Assembly (NCBI RefSeq): GCF_000314855.2 | Contig: NZ_KB233225.1 | Coordinates: 62,001-126,000, forward strand | Direction of reading: 5' to 3' | DNA from: Providencia burhodogranariea DSM 19968 | Lineage (GTDB): Bacteria; Pseudomonadota; Gammaproteobacteria; Enterobacterales; Enterobacteriaceae | Length of the DNA: 64,000 nucleotides | In this document: positions 16,543-25,568 of the stretch, piece by piece | Layout: every line of letters starts with the position of its first letter | Numbering within the stretch: position 1 is the stretch's first letter | Notes under the pieces: model-generated | Databases searched by the model: none | Told to the model about the DNA's origin: nothing | The model's input: only the letters and a program-made list of their open reading frames with translations | Program-made: the position numbers and the translations under genes

Positions 16543-17325
16543 ATGAGCAGTATTACGGGCAAGTTTGAGCGCCCGATTTTCCGTCCACTAGGCGGTTTGT
16601 TTTTAAGTCTTCTTTTCCACGGAACACTCGTAGTGATTTTTATTGGATGGTTTACAACAACACTTCCTACAACAGGGGTATTGCCGCCGGCAGTATCACT
16701 CCAGCTTGGTGTTTATCAACTTGAGGAACATTCAGAGCCTGAAGTTAACCATGCCCCTAAACAGCAAATGGCAACTTATGAAGAGGTTCTTCCAGAGCTT
16801 GTTGAAAAAACAGAAAAATTACCTGAAACATTGTTGGTTGATAATGGAACGTTAACTAAAGTTAGTGAGAAGAAAACCCCACCCAAAAAGAAACTCCTGC
16901 AAGTTAAAAAAGTGGTTGAAGAAGCACCTATAAATACTCAGGAGTCTGCGGTGACATCAGTTCCTACTGCGGGAAGCTCAGCAAGTAGTAGTGCTAACTT
17001 TTCGAGTCATACTTCTGTGCCGGTTAGTGGTCATCAAAGCTGGCATAGTGACGTTCTTCAACGTTTAGCTAAATCAAAGCGTTATCCAAGAGAAGCCCTT
17101 CGCTATCGTTCAGCAGGCATATCTCAAGTAAAAGTGACCATAAATAGTAAAGGCGAAGTAGTTGCTGCAAGCTTATTCAGTTCTTCTGGAACGAAAATCT
17201 TAGATAAAGAAGCACTCGCGACGATTAATCGTGCTGCGCCATTTCCTCTACCACCTGAAACACTTTTGATCGAAGGTCGAGTCGAATTTATCGCACCTAT
17301 CGAATTTAATACGACTTCTATTTAA
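16543..17325 (+). CDS. TonB-like energy transducer (FusB-like)
   Basis: Predicted 260-aa TonB family protein. One N-terminal membrane helix (residues about 19-40, LFLSLLFHGTLVVIFIGWF), a central Lys/Pro-rich periplasmic spacer (EKKTPPKKKLLQVKK) and a C-terminal TonB_C domain (residues about 165-260) with YPREALRYRSAGISQVKVTI and a conserved ALATINRAAPFPLPP segment. It is divergent from the sigma factor and has a Fur box and TATAAT upstream, so it should be induced by iron limitation. Pectobacterium fus loci also encode a dedicated TonB (FusB); by analogy this one probably powers the adjacent receptor. It is not the housekeeping tonB. Confidence 0.85.
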   Translation: MSSITGKFERPIFRPLGGLFLSLLFHGTLVVIFIGWFTTTLPTTGVLPPAVSLQLGVYQLEEHSEPEVNHAPKQQMATYEEVLPELVEKTEKLPETLLVDNGTLTKVSEKKTPPKKKLLQVKKVVEEAPINTQESAVTSVPTAGSSASSSANFSSHTSVPVSGHQSWHSDVLQRLAKSKRYPREALRYRSAGISQVKVTINSKGEVVAASLFSSSGTKILDKEALATINRAAPFPLPPETLLIEGRVEFIAPIEFNTTSI

Positions 17326-17492
17326 CTAACTCAATAATATTTAACAGCTATAGCATTCCAAGCGAAGCTATCCTGAAACCTAAAAATAAATACAGGGATC
17401 TGGATAGCTAAGTTTGATCCTTAATAACAATTATGTATTTTTGATATCTGATGAAATCTAAAAATGCACATGGATTACAACTTTATATATTA

Positions 17493-18254
17493 TCAATGTT
17501 CAGGCGGTGTAGGCTTATTTGGCTTACTTTTCGAACGACGTTTTTTCTGACGATAAGGACGTTGTTCTACTTTACGCTTATCGCTAGTCAGTTTTTTCGC
17601 TACTTTTGGTGTTTCATCGTCATTTTCATCATTGGTATTGTCTTCTTCCACAACGAGCTGTGGAGATAAATTTTTCCCTTTCTTTTTCTTTACACGAAAT
17701 AAGGTATTTGCCAGCACTATTCCTATACAAAAAGCTAATAAAATAAAAAAGCGCAGGACATTGGTACTATTATCCGCTTGCTGAATTTCCGCTGTTAAAA
17801 GTTCAGTATCAATTGTTAATCGTAGGTAGCCTTTGGGTTCGTCTTTTCCGGGAACAGGGACGACCAGTTGATATTGAAACGGTTGAATAGATTGGTTGCT
17901 ATCAATAGCTAGTCTTTTACGGACCGAAACTGATTCCCCTGAACTTGCAATTAATGTGCCGCTTGCTGAGTAGATATTGGCATCTAAAATATATTTATCT
18001 TTCGTAATATTATTCAAATTAGCAACAATTCTCTCTTGGTTAAAATCCTTGCTACCAGAAACGATATAGTCAGATAAGCTGAAAGCGACCTGCTCTGCCA
18101 AAACGCGGGTGAGTTGCTTGAATTGTTCAACCCTATTTTGGTTTTGGCTATTTACTAAATAGGAAATGCCGTGCATTAATAAGGCAATTAACGTAACGCA
18201 GATAACAATTATCACGGTTTTGTGAAGCTTAAATGTTAGTTTCATAAAAATCAC
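17493..18254 (-). CDS. smp: Smp/YtjB-family membrane protein
   Basis: A 253-aa inner-membrane protein collinear with E. coli Smp (YtjB), which also lies divergently next to serB. A membrane helix near residues 12-32, a periplasmic domain, and a second helix near 175-195 are visible. The C-terminal tail is very basic (RQKKRRSKSKPNK) and longer than in E. coli. A GTG start at 18254 has AAAGAG six bases upstream; the ATG at 18245 is the alternative. Function is not established in any species I know. Gene order confirms orthology. Confidence 0.85.
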   Translation of the reverse strand: MIFMKLTFKLHKTVIIVICVTLIALLMHGISYLVNSQNQNRVEQFKQLTRVLAEQVAFSLSDYIVSGSKDFNQERIVANLNNITKDKYILDANIYSASGTLIASSGESVSVRKRLAIDSNQSIQPFQYQLVVPVPGKDEPKGYLRLTIDTELLTAEIQQADNSTNVLRFFILLAFCIGIVLANTLFRVKKKKGKNLSPQLVVEEDNTNDENDDETPKVAKKLTSDKRKVEQRPYRQKKRRSKSKPNKPTPPEH

Positions 18255-18333
18255 TAAGTGCTCTTTATCTATTCTATGGCATCATGTTGCCAGAGCTTGT
18301 GCAGATAGGGTAGTTTTGATACGCATTTTTATT

Positions 18334-18521
18334 ATATATTCATCATAGTTCAAGTTGCTGTTGGCCTGAGCTATTGAACTTTTATGCTAAAAAATAAGCA
18401 ATTAAGCTCAACAGTCTTTTGGTACGCAGGCTAAGTTGGTTACTCAAGTCTCAGTGTTATCTATACGAACTAGAATCGCTTCGCCCGTTGGTTACATGCA
18501 GCTTGCGTTATTTTATGTATA
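18334..18521. repeat. Degenerate ERIC-type repeat upstream of serB
   Basis: Left end CATCATAGTTCAAGTTGC and right end CATGCAGCTTGCGTTATTTT are ERIC termini with an extended, diverged middle. It fills most of the smp-serB divergent spacer, so it lies in the serB leader. Confidence 0.5.
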
Positions 18522-18553
18522 AAATTTTGAGTCGATTACAGGAGCTAATTTTC

Positions 18554-19531
18554 ATGTCAACGAGTTTGACCTATTGCTATTTACCCGATGAAATTCAGAA
18601 ATGGCCAGGTTTACCGCTATCACTGAGTGGGGAAGAGGTAATGCCTTTAGATTATCGTGCTGGCGATAGTGGTTGGTTATTGTATGGTCGTGGGCTGGAT
18701 AAAGCACGGATCAGTAATTTTCAACAGCGTTTAGGAATAGCAATTGTTATCGTCTCGTCATGGCGAATTGATGATTATCAGGTAGTGAGAATAGCGGGAA
18801 GCATCACGCCTCGTATTAAAAAACTAGCAGATGAATGCTTATTAGATGTCGTACCTTTAGGGCAAATTCCTCGTTTACGCTCACCGGGTTTATTGTTGAT
18901 GGATATGGACTCTACGGCAATTCAAATTGAGTGCATTGATGAAATTGCACGTTTGTATGGTGTTGGTGAACAAGTTTCAGAAGTCACTGAGCGTGCAATG
19001 CAAGGTGAACTCGACTTCACTGAAAGCTTAAGAGAACGAGTTGGCTTGCTAAAGGGCGCTGATGTCGCAATTTTACAGCAAGTTATGGACACTCTGCCAT
19101 TAATGCCGGGGCTTACCAGCCTAGTCCGTAAGCTACAAGCGATGGATTGGCATGTCGCGATTGCATCTGGTGGGTTCACTTTTTTTGCCGATAATTTGCG
19201 TCAACAACTTAAATTATCAGCAGCTGTTGCTAATCAACTCGAAATCAAAGATGGCAAGCTGACAGGGAAAGTAAAAGGACCGATTGTTGATGCGAAATTT
19301 AAAGCGCAAACGCTGGTAAAACTTGCTGAGCGCTTAGAGATCCCTATTGAGCAAACAGTGGCAATTGGTGATGGCGCAAATGATCTCAAAATGTTGCGTA
19401 AAGCAGGACTTGGAATTGCTTATCATGCAAAACCAAAGGTTTATGCAAGAGCCAAAGTGGCTATCCGTCACGCTGATTTAATGGGGGTGATGTGTGTGCT
19501 TAGTGGTGGTTTGAAACACGAGGAGCGGTAA
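18554..19531 (+). CDS. serB: Phosphoserine phosphatase
   Basis: Hydrolyses O-phosphoserine to serine, the last step of serine synthesis. The protein is 325 aa (E. coli 322) and collinear. HAD motif I with the nucleophilic aspartate is LLMDMDSTAIQIECID near residue 120; motif II is AIASGGFTFF; motif III/IV is AIGDGANDLKML. The ATG at 18554 has AGGAG nine bases upstream; the open frame continues further 5' through the ERIC repeat but that part is not protein-like. In E. coli serB and radA form an operon; here 383 nt of repeats separate them. Confidence 0.96.
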   Translation: MSTSLTYCYLPDEIQKWPGLPLSLSGEEVMPLDYRAGDSGWLLYGRGLDKARISNFQQRLGIAIVIVSSWRIDDYQVVRIAGSITPRIKKLADECLLDVVPLGQIPRLRSPGLLLMDMDSTAIQIECIDEIARLYGVGEQVSEVTERAMQGELDFTESLRERVGLLKGADVAILQQVMDTLPLMPGLTSLVRKLQAMDWHVAIASGGFTFFADNLRQQLKLSAAVANQLEIKDGKLTGKVKGPIVDAKFKAQTLVKLAERLEIPIEQTVAIGDGANDLKMLRKAGLGIAYHAKPKVYARAKVAIRHADLMGVMCVLSGGLKHEER

Positions 19532-19533
19532 TA

Positions 19534-19735
19534 CTCGTCATACTTCGCGTTGCTTCGTTGTTGACTACATTCAGCAACCCAAGTCACATACTTTTGTATG
19601 CTCCGAATACTCGTCATACTTCGTACTGTAGCGTTGTTGGCTTCATTCGGCAACTCGGGTCACATACTTGTGTATGCTCCCCGAGATATCCTCATTTGCC
19701 GCCTAGCTACAGTGCGAATTATTTAGAGTATTACG
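19534..19735. repeat. Nested pair of ERIC-type repeats between serB and radA
   Basis: A first left half (19534-19604, CGTCATACTTCGCGTTGC, ending TATGCTCCG) is followed by a second, complete copy from 19605 (again CGTCATACTTCG) with the ERIC centre TCACATACTTGTGTATGCTC and the right end GCGAATTATTTAGAGTAT. It looks like one ERIC inserted into, or duplicated beside, another. Confidence 0.8.
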
Positions 19736-19793
19736 GATAGCGGCTTACAGAATTATTTAGAGTATTACGGATAGCGGCTTACAGAATTATTTA
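19716..19793. repeat. 34-bp tandem repeat derived from an ERIC end
   Basis: Two perfect copies of a 34-bp unit beginning GAATTATTTAGAGTATTACG lie at 19716-19749 and 19750-19783, and a third partial copy (GAATTATTTA) at 19784-19793. The first copy overlaps the ERIC terminus. The rest of the gap to radA holds nothing recognisable. Confidence 0.9.
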
Positions 19794-19914
19794 ACGTGTT
19801 ACTGGTTTATTTGGCGAATTATTGGTGATTTGAGCTATTTAGTGTGTGGTTGGTTATTAAAATGGTTTAGAGTGCGAGTAAGTCGTACATGTGAGTTTGA
19901 ATAGGAGTTGGGTT

Positions 19915-21303
19915 GTGGCTAAAGGTGCAAAAAGGGCGTTTGTTTGTAATGAATGCGGGGCGGATTACCCGCGCTGGCAGGGGCAATGTAGTGCCTGTCA
20001 TGCATGGAACACCATCACGGAAGTGCGCCTTGCCTCAAGTAGCTCTTCTTCACGTAGTGAGCGTTTAATGGGCTATGCAGGTAATGCTGCTGGTGTGAGC
20101 CGAGTGCAAAAGCTTTCGGAAATCAGCCTTGAAGAACTACCTCGTTTTACGACAGGATTCAAAGAGTTTGATCGCGTACTTGGTGGTGGCGTAGTACCCG
20201 GTAGCGCTATTTTAATTGGTGGAAGCCCCGGTGCAGGTAAAAGTACCTTACTTTTACAAACAATGTGCTTGCTGTCTCGCGAAATGAAAACCCTATATGT
20301 CACAGGGGAAGAATCACTCCAACAGGTTGCGATGCGCGCCCATCGATTAGGTTTGCCAACAGATTCATTGAATATGTTGTCGGAAACTAGCATAGAGCAA
20401 ATCTGTCTAACCGCAGAGCAAGAACAGCCTAAATTAATGGTGATCGACTCCATTCAAGTCATGCATATGGCAGATATCCAATCTTCTCCCGGCAGTGTGG
20501 CACAAGTGCGTGAAACTGCCGCATATCTCACCCGGTTCGCAAAAACACGAGGTGTCGCGATCATAATGGTCGGCCATGTAACGAAAGATGGTTCATTGGC
20601 AGGCCCAAAAGTGTTAGAGCACTGTATTGACTGCTCTATTATGCTTGATGGTGATGCCGATAATCGTTTTCGCACATTACGTAGCCATAAAAACCGTTTC
20701 GGTGCAGTTAATGAGCTAGGTGTATTTGCCATGACTGAGCAGGGGTTAAAAGAGGTCAGTAACCCTTCGGCAATTTTCTTGAGTCGCGGTGATGAAATTA
20801 CCTCAGGTAGTTCGGTGATGGTGGTTTGGGAGGGTACACGACCCTTGTTGGTTGAGATCCAAGCTCTAGTCGACCACTCTATGATGTCTAACCCGCGTCG
20901 TGTGGCTGTTGGATTGGAACAGAATCGCTTGGCTATTTTATTAGCCGTCTTACACCGTCATGGTGGCTTGCTCATGGCTGACCAAGATGTTTTTGTTAAT
21001 GTTGTCGGCGGGGTTAAAGTAACGGAGACCAGTGCTGATCTTGCATTATTGCTTTCTTTAGTTTCCAGTTTCCGTGATCGTCCTTTACCGAGAGACCTTG
21101 TTGTGTTCGGTGAGGTGGGGCTTGCAGGAGAGATTCGTCCTGTACCGAGTGGTCAAGAACGTATTTCAGAAGCGGCAAAACATGGTTTTAAGCGGGCGAT
21201 TGTTCCGCATGCAAATATGCCGAAAAAATTACCACCCGATATGAAAGTATATGGTGTGAAAAAATTATCAGACGCACTAAGTGTAATGGATGAATTTGAT
21301 TAA
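19915..21303 (+). CDS. radA: DNA repair protein RadA
   Basis: RecA-related ATPase that promotes branch migration during recombinational repair; 462 aa, nearly collinear with E. coli RadA (460). An N-terminal C4 zinc finger (CNECGADYPRWQGQCSACHAW), Walker A GGSPGAGKST near residue 104, the RadA-specific KNRFG motif, and a C-terminal Lon-protease-like domain are all visible. I start at GTG 19915 because AGGAG lies seven bases upstream and the protein then begins VAKGAKRA as in E. coli. nadR follows after 13 nt. Confidence 0.96.
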   Translation: MAKGAKRAFVCNECGADYPRWQGQCSACHAWNTITEVRLASSSSSSRSERLMGYAGNAAGVSRVQKLSEISLEELPRFTTGFKEFDRVLGGGVVPGSAILIGGSPGAGKSTLLLQTMCLLSREMKTLYVTGEESLQQVAMRAHRLGLPTDSLNMLSETSIEQICLTAEQEQPKLMVIDSIQVMHMADIQSSPGSVAQVRETAAYLTRFAKTRGVAIIMVGHVTKDGSLAGPKVLEHCIDCSIMLDGDADNRFRTLRSHKNRFGAVNELGVFAMTEQGLKEVSNPSAIFLSRGDEITSGSSVMVVWEGTRPLLVEIQALVDHSMMSNPRRVAVGLEQNRLAILLAVLHRHGGLLMADQDVFVNVVGGVKVTETSADLALLLSLVSSFRDRPLPRDLVVFGEVGLAGEIRPVPSGQERISEAAKHGFKRAIVPHANMPKKLPPDMKVYGVKKLSDALSVMDEFD

Positions 21304-21316
21304 TAAAGGAAATCAA

Positions 21317-22549
21317 ATGGCTGAATTTGACTATCTTAAGAATACAATAAAGCAAGCGGGCTATACATTACAGCAAGTTGCAGATGCCTCTGATATGACT
21401 AAAGGCTATCTTAGTCAGCTTATCAACAATAAAATTAAAAGCCCAAGTGCGCAGAAAATTGCTGCGCTTCATCGTTTTCTTGGCCTTGAATATCCGAATA
21501 AGCAAAAAAAGATTGGGGTAGTGTTTGGCAAATTTTATCCGTTACACACAGGGCACATCTATCTTATTCAGCGTGCTTGTAGCCAAGTAGATGAATTACA
21601 TATCATTCTTTGTCATGATGAACCGCGTGATAAAGACTTATTTGTAAACAGTTCAATGTCACAACAACCGACGGTTAGTGACCGCCTACGTTGGTTATTA
21701 CAAACATTTAAGTATCAGAAAAATATCCATATTCATTCCTTTGATGAGCAAGGTATCGAGCCTTATCCACATGGTTGGGAAGTCTGGAGTGATGGGATGA
21801 AAGGTTTCCTGAAAAAACACAATATCCACCCAAGCTTTATCTATTCAGGTGAAGTTAATGATGTCACTCGTTATAAAAAACATTTAGGGATAGAAACTAT
21901 TCTTATCGACCCTGAGCGCACTTTTATGAACATCAGTGGCAATCAAATTCGTCAGGCACCTTTTCGTTATTGGGACTATATTCCGACTGAAGTTAAACCT
22001 TTTTTCGTGCGTAAAGTCGCTGTGCTTGGTGGTGAATCCAGTGGGAAATCAACTCTAGTTAATAAGCTCGCTAATATTTTTAATACGACAAGTGCGTGGG
22101 AGTTTGGGCGTGACTATGTATTTTCTCATCTCGGTGGTAATGAAATGGCATTACAGTATTCAGACTATGATAAAATCGCGTTAGGTCATGCCCAATATAT
22201 TGATTTTGCAGTTAAATATGCTAATAAAGTGGCTTTTATCGATACTGACTTTATTACAACACAAGCTTTTTGTAAGCGTTATGAGGGGAGAGAACATCCA
22301 TTCGTTCAGGCTCTTATCGATGAATACCGATTCGATTTAGTGATTGTATTGGAAAATAATACGCCTTGGGTTGCGGATGGTTTACGTAGTTTAGGCAGTG
22401 AAAAAGATCGCTATGAATTTCAATCATTACTTATTGAAATGCTAAAGAAAAATAATGTGGAATTTGTCCGTGTAGACTCTCCTGATTATGACAGTCGATT
22501 TTTAACCTGCGTTTCACTTGTTCAACAGTTATTAATGCTGGATGAGTAG
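21317..22549 (+). CDS. nadR: NadR: NAD biosynthesis repressor, NMN adenylyltransferase and ribosylnicotinamide kinase
   Basis: Trifunctional protein of 410 aa, same length as in E. coli. Residues about 1-60 form an HTH (LQQVADASDMTKGYLSQLI) that represses nad genes; residues about 63-230 are the nucleotidyl transferase (GVVFGKFYPLHTGHIYLI); residues about 235-410 are the kinase with Walker A GGESSGKSTLVNKL. AAGGA precedes the ATG at 21317. Operon with radA; a bidirectional terminator follows. Confidence 0.96.
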   Translation: MAEFDYLKNTIKQAGYTLQQVADASDMTKGYLSQLINNKIKSPSAQKIAALHRFLGLEYPNKQKKIGVVFGKFYPLHTGHIYLIQRACSQVDELHIILCHDEPRDKDLFVNSSMSQQPTVSDRLRWLLQTFKYQKNIHIHSFDEQGIEPYPHGWEVWSDGMKGFLKKHNIHPSFIYSGEVNDVTRYKKHLGIETILIDPERTFMNISGNQIRQAPFRYWDYIPTEVKPFFVRKVAVLGGESSGKSTLVNKLANIFNTTSAWEFGRDYVFSHLGGNEMALQYSDYDKIALGHAQYIDFAVKYANKVAFIDTDFITTQAFCKRYEGREHPFVQALIDEYRFDLVIVLENNTPWVADGLRSLGSEKDRYEFQSLLIEMLKKNNVEFVRVDSPDYDSRFLTCVSLVQQLLMLDE

Positions 22550-22600
22550 CTAATAAGACTTATTGATCATCTACATGAAATTATCAATTTCATCAAATAG

Positions 22601-22638
22601 AAAAAGGACAACGTGATTATCACTTTGTCCTTTTTTTT
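22601..22638. terminator. Bidirectional terminator between nadR and ettA
   Basis: GGACAA-c-GTGA pairs with TCAC-t-TTGTCC around a three-base loop, with A5 before and T8 after. It can stop transcripts from both convergent genes. Confidence 0.9.
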
Positions 22639-22688
22639 CATTGGAGTAGAGCAATGGGATGCTCTACTAAATCCAAGATTTTAAGGCG

Positions 22689-24356
22689 TTACTTGCTCAT
22701 GCGCTTATATTTCATGCGGTGAGGTTGCAGGGCTTCAGCGCCCAACGTACGTTTCTTGAAATCTTCATATTCAGTGAAGTTACCTTCGAAGAAAGTGATG
22801 TTACCTTCATCTTGATAATCAATAATATGAGTTGCAATACGGTCAAGGAACCAGCGGTCATGCGAGATTACCATTGCGCAGCCAGGGAATTCCAATAATG
22901 CGTTTTCTAATGCGCGCAATGTTTCAATATCAAGGTCATTGGTTGGTTCATCGAGGAGTAGTACGTTACCGCCAACTTGTAACAGTTTTGCCAAGTGCAG
23001 ACGACCACGCTCACCACCAGATAACTCACCGACACGCTTACCTTGGTCAATGCCTTTAAAGTTAAAGCGACCAACATAGGCGCGACTTGGAATTTCAAAG
23101 TTACCAATACGCATGATGTCTTGCCCGTTAGAAATTTCTTCCCAAACGGTTTTGCTATCATTCATTGAGTCACGGAACTGGTCAACAGAAGCGATCTTCA
23201 CGGTATCACCGAGGGTAATCGACCCTGAATCAGGTTGCTCTTGACCAGAAATCATACGAAATAGAGTTGATTTACCCGCACCGTTAGGACCGATAATACC
23301 GACAATAGCCCCTTTAGGAATTGAGAAACTTAAGTTATCGATAAGAACACGGTCGCCGTATGACTTGCTAAGGTTTTCAACTTCGATGACTTTATCACCT
23401 AAACGTGGTCCCGGTGGAATAAATAGCTCGCTTGTTTCGTTGCGTTTTTGGTACTCAACACTGTTAAGTTCTTCAAAACGAGCTAAACGCGCTTTACCTT
23501 TTGCCTGACGACCTTTCGGGTTTTGGCGGATCCACTCCAGCTCTTTCTCTATGGATTTACGGCGAGCAGCTTCGGTTGAGGCTTCTTGAGCTAAACGCTC
23601 ATCTTTTTGTTCTAGCCAAGATGAGTAGTTGCCTTCCCATGGAATACCTTCACCACGGTCAAGCTCAAGGATCCAACCTGCAACGTTATCTAAGAAGTAA
23701 CGGTCATGCGTGATAGCAACAACAGTTCCTTCGTAATCGTGCAAGAAACGCTCTAACCAAGCAACAGATTCGGCATCCAAGTGGTTAGTGGGTTCATCAA
23801 GAAGTAACATGTCTGGTTTTTCGAGCAGCAGTTGGCAGATTGCCACACGGCGACGTTCACCCCCAGATAGATTTTCAATTTTTGCATCCCAAGCAGGTAA
23901 GCGTAGTGCATCAGCAGCACGCTCGAGTTGGTGCTCTAGATTATGGCCATCTTGTGCGGCAATGATAGCTTCTAATTGGCCTTGCTCTTTCGCCAATTTA
24001 TCGAAGTCGGCATCAGCTTCTGCGTATGCGGCATAAACTTCATCTAAACGCGTTAATGCATTTTTGACTTCAGAAACGGCTTCTTCAACCGCTTCACGAA
24101 CAGTATGTTCAAGGTTAAGCTTAGGCTCCTGTGGGAGATAGCCAATTTTAATACCAGGCTGAGGGCGTGCTTCCCCTTCAATTTCGGTGTCAATACCCGC
24201 CATGATGCGCAGTAATGTTGATTTACCGGCACCGTTAAGGCCTAAAACACCAATCTTTGCTCCAGGAAAGAAGCTCAGGGAGATATTTTTTAGAATATGA
24301 CGTTTCGGTGGAACAATTTTTCCAACTCGAAACATAGAGTAAACGTATTGAGCCAA
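22689..24356 (-). CDS. ettA: Energy-dependent translational throttle protein EttA (ABC-F)
   Basis: Ribosome-binding ABC-F ATPase that gates the first elongation step according to the ATP/ADP ratio; 555 aa as in E. coli EttA (YjjK). Two ATPase domains: Walker A GLNGAGKST near residue 40 and GPNGAGKST near residue 350; signatures LSGGERRRVAIC and LSGGERGRLHLA; Walker B LLLDEPTNHLD and LLLDEPTNDLD. The linker between them contains the basic tRNA-interaction region (NPKGRQAKGKARLARFEEL). No membrane segments, as expected for ABC-F. Convergent with nadR. Confidence 0.96.
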   Translation of the reverse strand: MAQYVYSMFRVGKIVPPKRHILKNISLSFFPGAKIGVLGLNGAGKSTLLRIMAGIDTEIEGEARPQPGIKIGYLPQEPKLNLEHTVREAVEEAVSEVKNALTRLDEVYAAYAEADADFDKLAKEQGQLEAIIAAQDGHNLEHQLERAADALRLPAWDAKIENLSGGERRRVAICQLLLEKPDMLLLDEPTNHLDAESVAWLERFLHDYEGTVVAITHDRYFLDNVAGWILELDRGEGIPWEGNYSSWLEQKDERLAQEASTEAARRKSIEKELEWIRQNPKGRQAKGKARLARFEELNSVEYQKRNETSELFIPPGPRLGDKVIEVENLSKSYGDRVLIDNLSFSIPKGAIVGIIGPNGAGKSTLFRMISGQEQPDSGSITLGDTVKIASVDQFRDSMNDSKTVWEEISNGQDIMRIGNFEIPSRAYVGRFNFKGIDQGKRVGELSGGERGRLHLAKLLQVGGNVLLLDEPTNDLDIETLRALENALLEFPGCAMVISHDRWFLDRIATHIIDYQDEGNITFFEGNFTEYEDFKKRTLGAEALQPHRMKYKRMSK

Positions 24357-24716
24357 TTTGTTTTACCTATTGTTTTTTAAATAATATGTCTATATTTGAT
24401 AGCGTTTTAGCAAACAAATAAAGGTTTTATACAAGTATAATACCTTATGTGACTTTTGCTGCTGCAAACTTTACGCTCTATCTTTATAAATTTCTGAGCT
24501 TCACTCTAATTGTTCTTCACTTTAAGTCAATAGTTAGGGCTTGTAGCAGATAATCGGATAAGCTTATTTTAATTAGTGGGAAGTTGAATAGTGATGATAA
24601 AACGGTCTCAACATTAAATAGGCGTTTAGTAAATGCAATCTTCGCCATACTTCTTGTTTATCAGGGAGTTATTTTTGTAACAAACTCAAATTTAAACCCT
24701 AACATTGAGGTTCTCC
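24357..24716. other. Divergent spacer between ettA and the DUF1622 gene
   Basis: No gene seen. Bases 24539-24570 form the first of two 32-nt direct repeats (26 of 32 identical) that flank the DUF1622 gene; the other is at 25109-25140. Promoters for both genes are expected here but no hexamers stand out. Confidence 0.45.
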
Positions 24717-25076
24717 ATGTTTGATTTAGCTTTTCTACGTGAATTACTGGTCTCTTGTGTTCATTATCTACAACTATTGTTAGAGATCATTTCGGTTATT
24801 TGTGTTGTGATTGGGTTAGTCAAAACACTGATTGTTTCGATCCGTTTAAAATCAGGGCGAGTAGCTCGTTATTGTTTTGGTGGATGGCTGGCAACAGCAT
24901 TAGAATTTCAATTAGCCGCTGATATTCTCGTCACAACAGTCGATCCTGATTTAGATAGTCTGATCAAACTGGGGATTATTGCGGTAATTCGTACCTTCTT
25001 AAATTACTTCTTAGCAAAGGAACTCGAACATAGGCCTTTGAATGAAAAAGAGCAAGACGTAGTCACGGGTAAGTAA
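24717..25076 (+). CDS. DUF1622 family membrane protein
   Basis: Small 119-aa inner-membrane protein of the DUF1622 family, function unknown. Helices are visible at residues about 15-40 (LLEIISVICVVIGLVKTLIV), 55-75 and 88-105; the segment RVARYCFGGWLATALEFQLAADIL is the conserved part of the family. The ATG at 24717 has GAGG six bases upstream. It is inserted, with the bactofilin locus, between ettA and slt, which are adjacent in E. coli. A similar 32-nt sequence lies on each side of it. Confidence 0.75.
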   Translation: MFDLAFLRELLVSCVHYLQLLLEIISVICVVIGLVKTLIVSIRLKSGRVARYCFGGWLATALEFQLAADILVTTVDPDLDSLIKLGIIAVIRTFLNYFLAKELEHRPLNEKEQDVVTGK

Positions 25077-25568
25077 CTATCTTGCATTATCTTCAGTATC
25101 GTTAGAGAGCTTATTGCAAATAATTGGATAAGCTCATATTGCTTTAGGTGAAGTAATATAAAATAGTTCTAATATAAAGAGAGGTCGAGATAGGCTATTC
25201 TTTCCTGTTTATTAACTTTAGATATTAGCCTCTATGTTCGTTAGACTTCAATTTACATAGTTGTTAGCTGGGCTGCTTGTTGTTATCTACATGAAAATCG
25301 GATTGTTTAGAGTATAATTTTAAAGTTACTCTTTTTTATTTTTAAAAGTAAAACATTAGGTCGTTAATACTTATAATTTTCTTATATTAAAATACATTAA
25401 ATAATAAAATTAAAATCCGAGCTTAATCGTGGGTTTTATTAATTTCACAGAATGATGTGCAAACAATCGATTGTTATGAGTTTTACTTTATAGCGGTCAA
25501 CTTTTTTGCTATAAAATTGACCGCTATACTCATATTAAGTTTAATATGTTGGCAGGAATATATAATAA
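25077..25568. other. AT-rich intergenic region with two dyad elements
   Basis: No gene is seen. 25109-25140 is the second copy of the direct repeat flanking the DUF1622 gene; it ends and begins in AGCTTA/TAAGCT. A perfect 14-bp palindrome AACAATCGATTGTT is at 25462-25475. A perfect 12-bp stem is described separately at 25489-25528. Confidence 0.5.
25489..25528 (-). terminator. Perfect hairpin downstream of the bactofilin gene
   Basis: TATAGCGGTCAA and TTGACCGCTATA form a perfect 12-bp stem with a 16-nt loop, 41 bases beyond the bactofilin stop codon. There is no clear U-tract, so it may be a 3'-end stabiliser rather than an intrinsic terminator. Confidence 0.5.

Noticed and set aside
17366-17409. 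Terminator for the TonB-like gene (AGCTATCC / GGATAGCT, 28-nt loop)
   Set aside because: The loop is long and no U-tract follows, so I did not call it a terminator.
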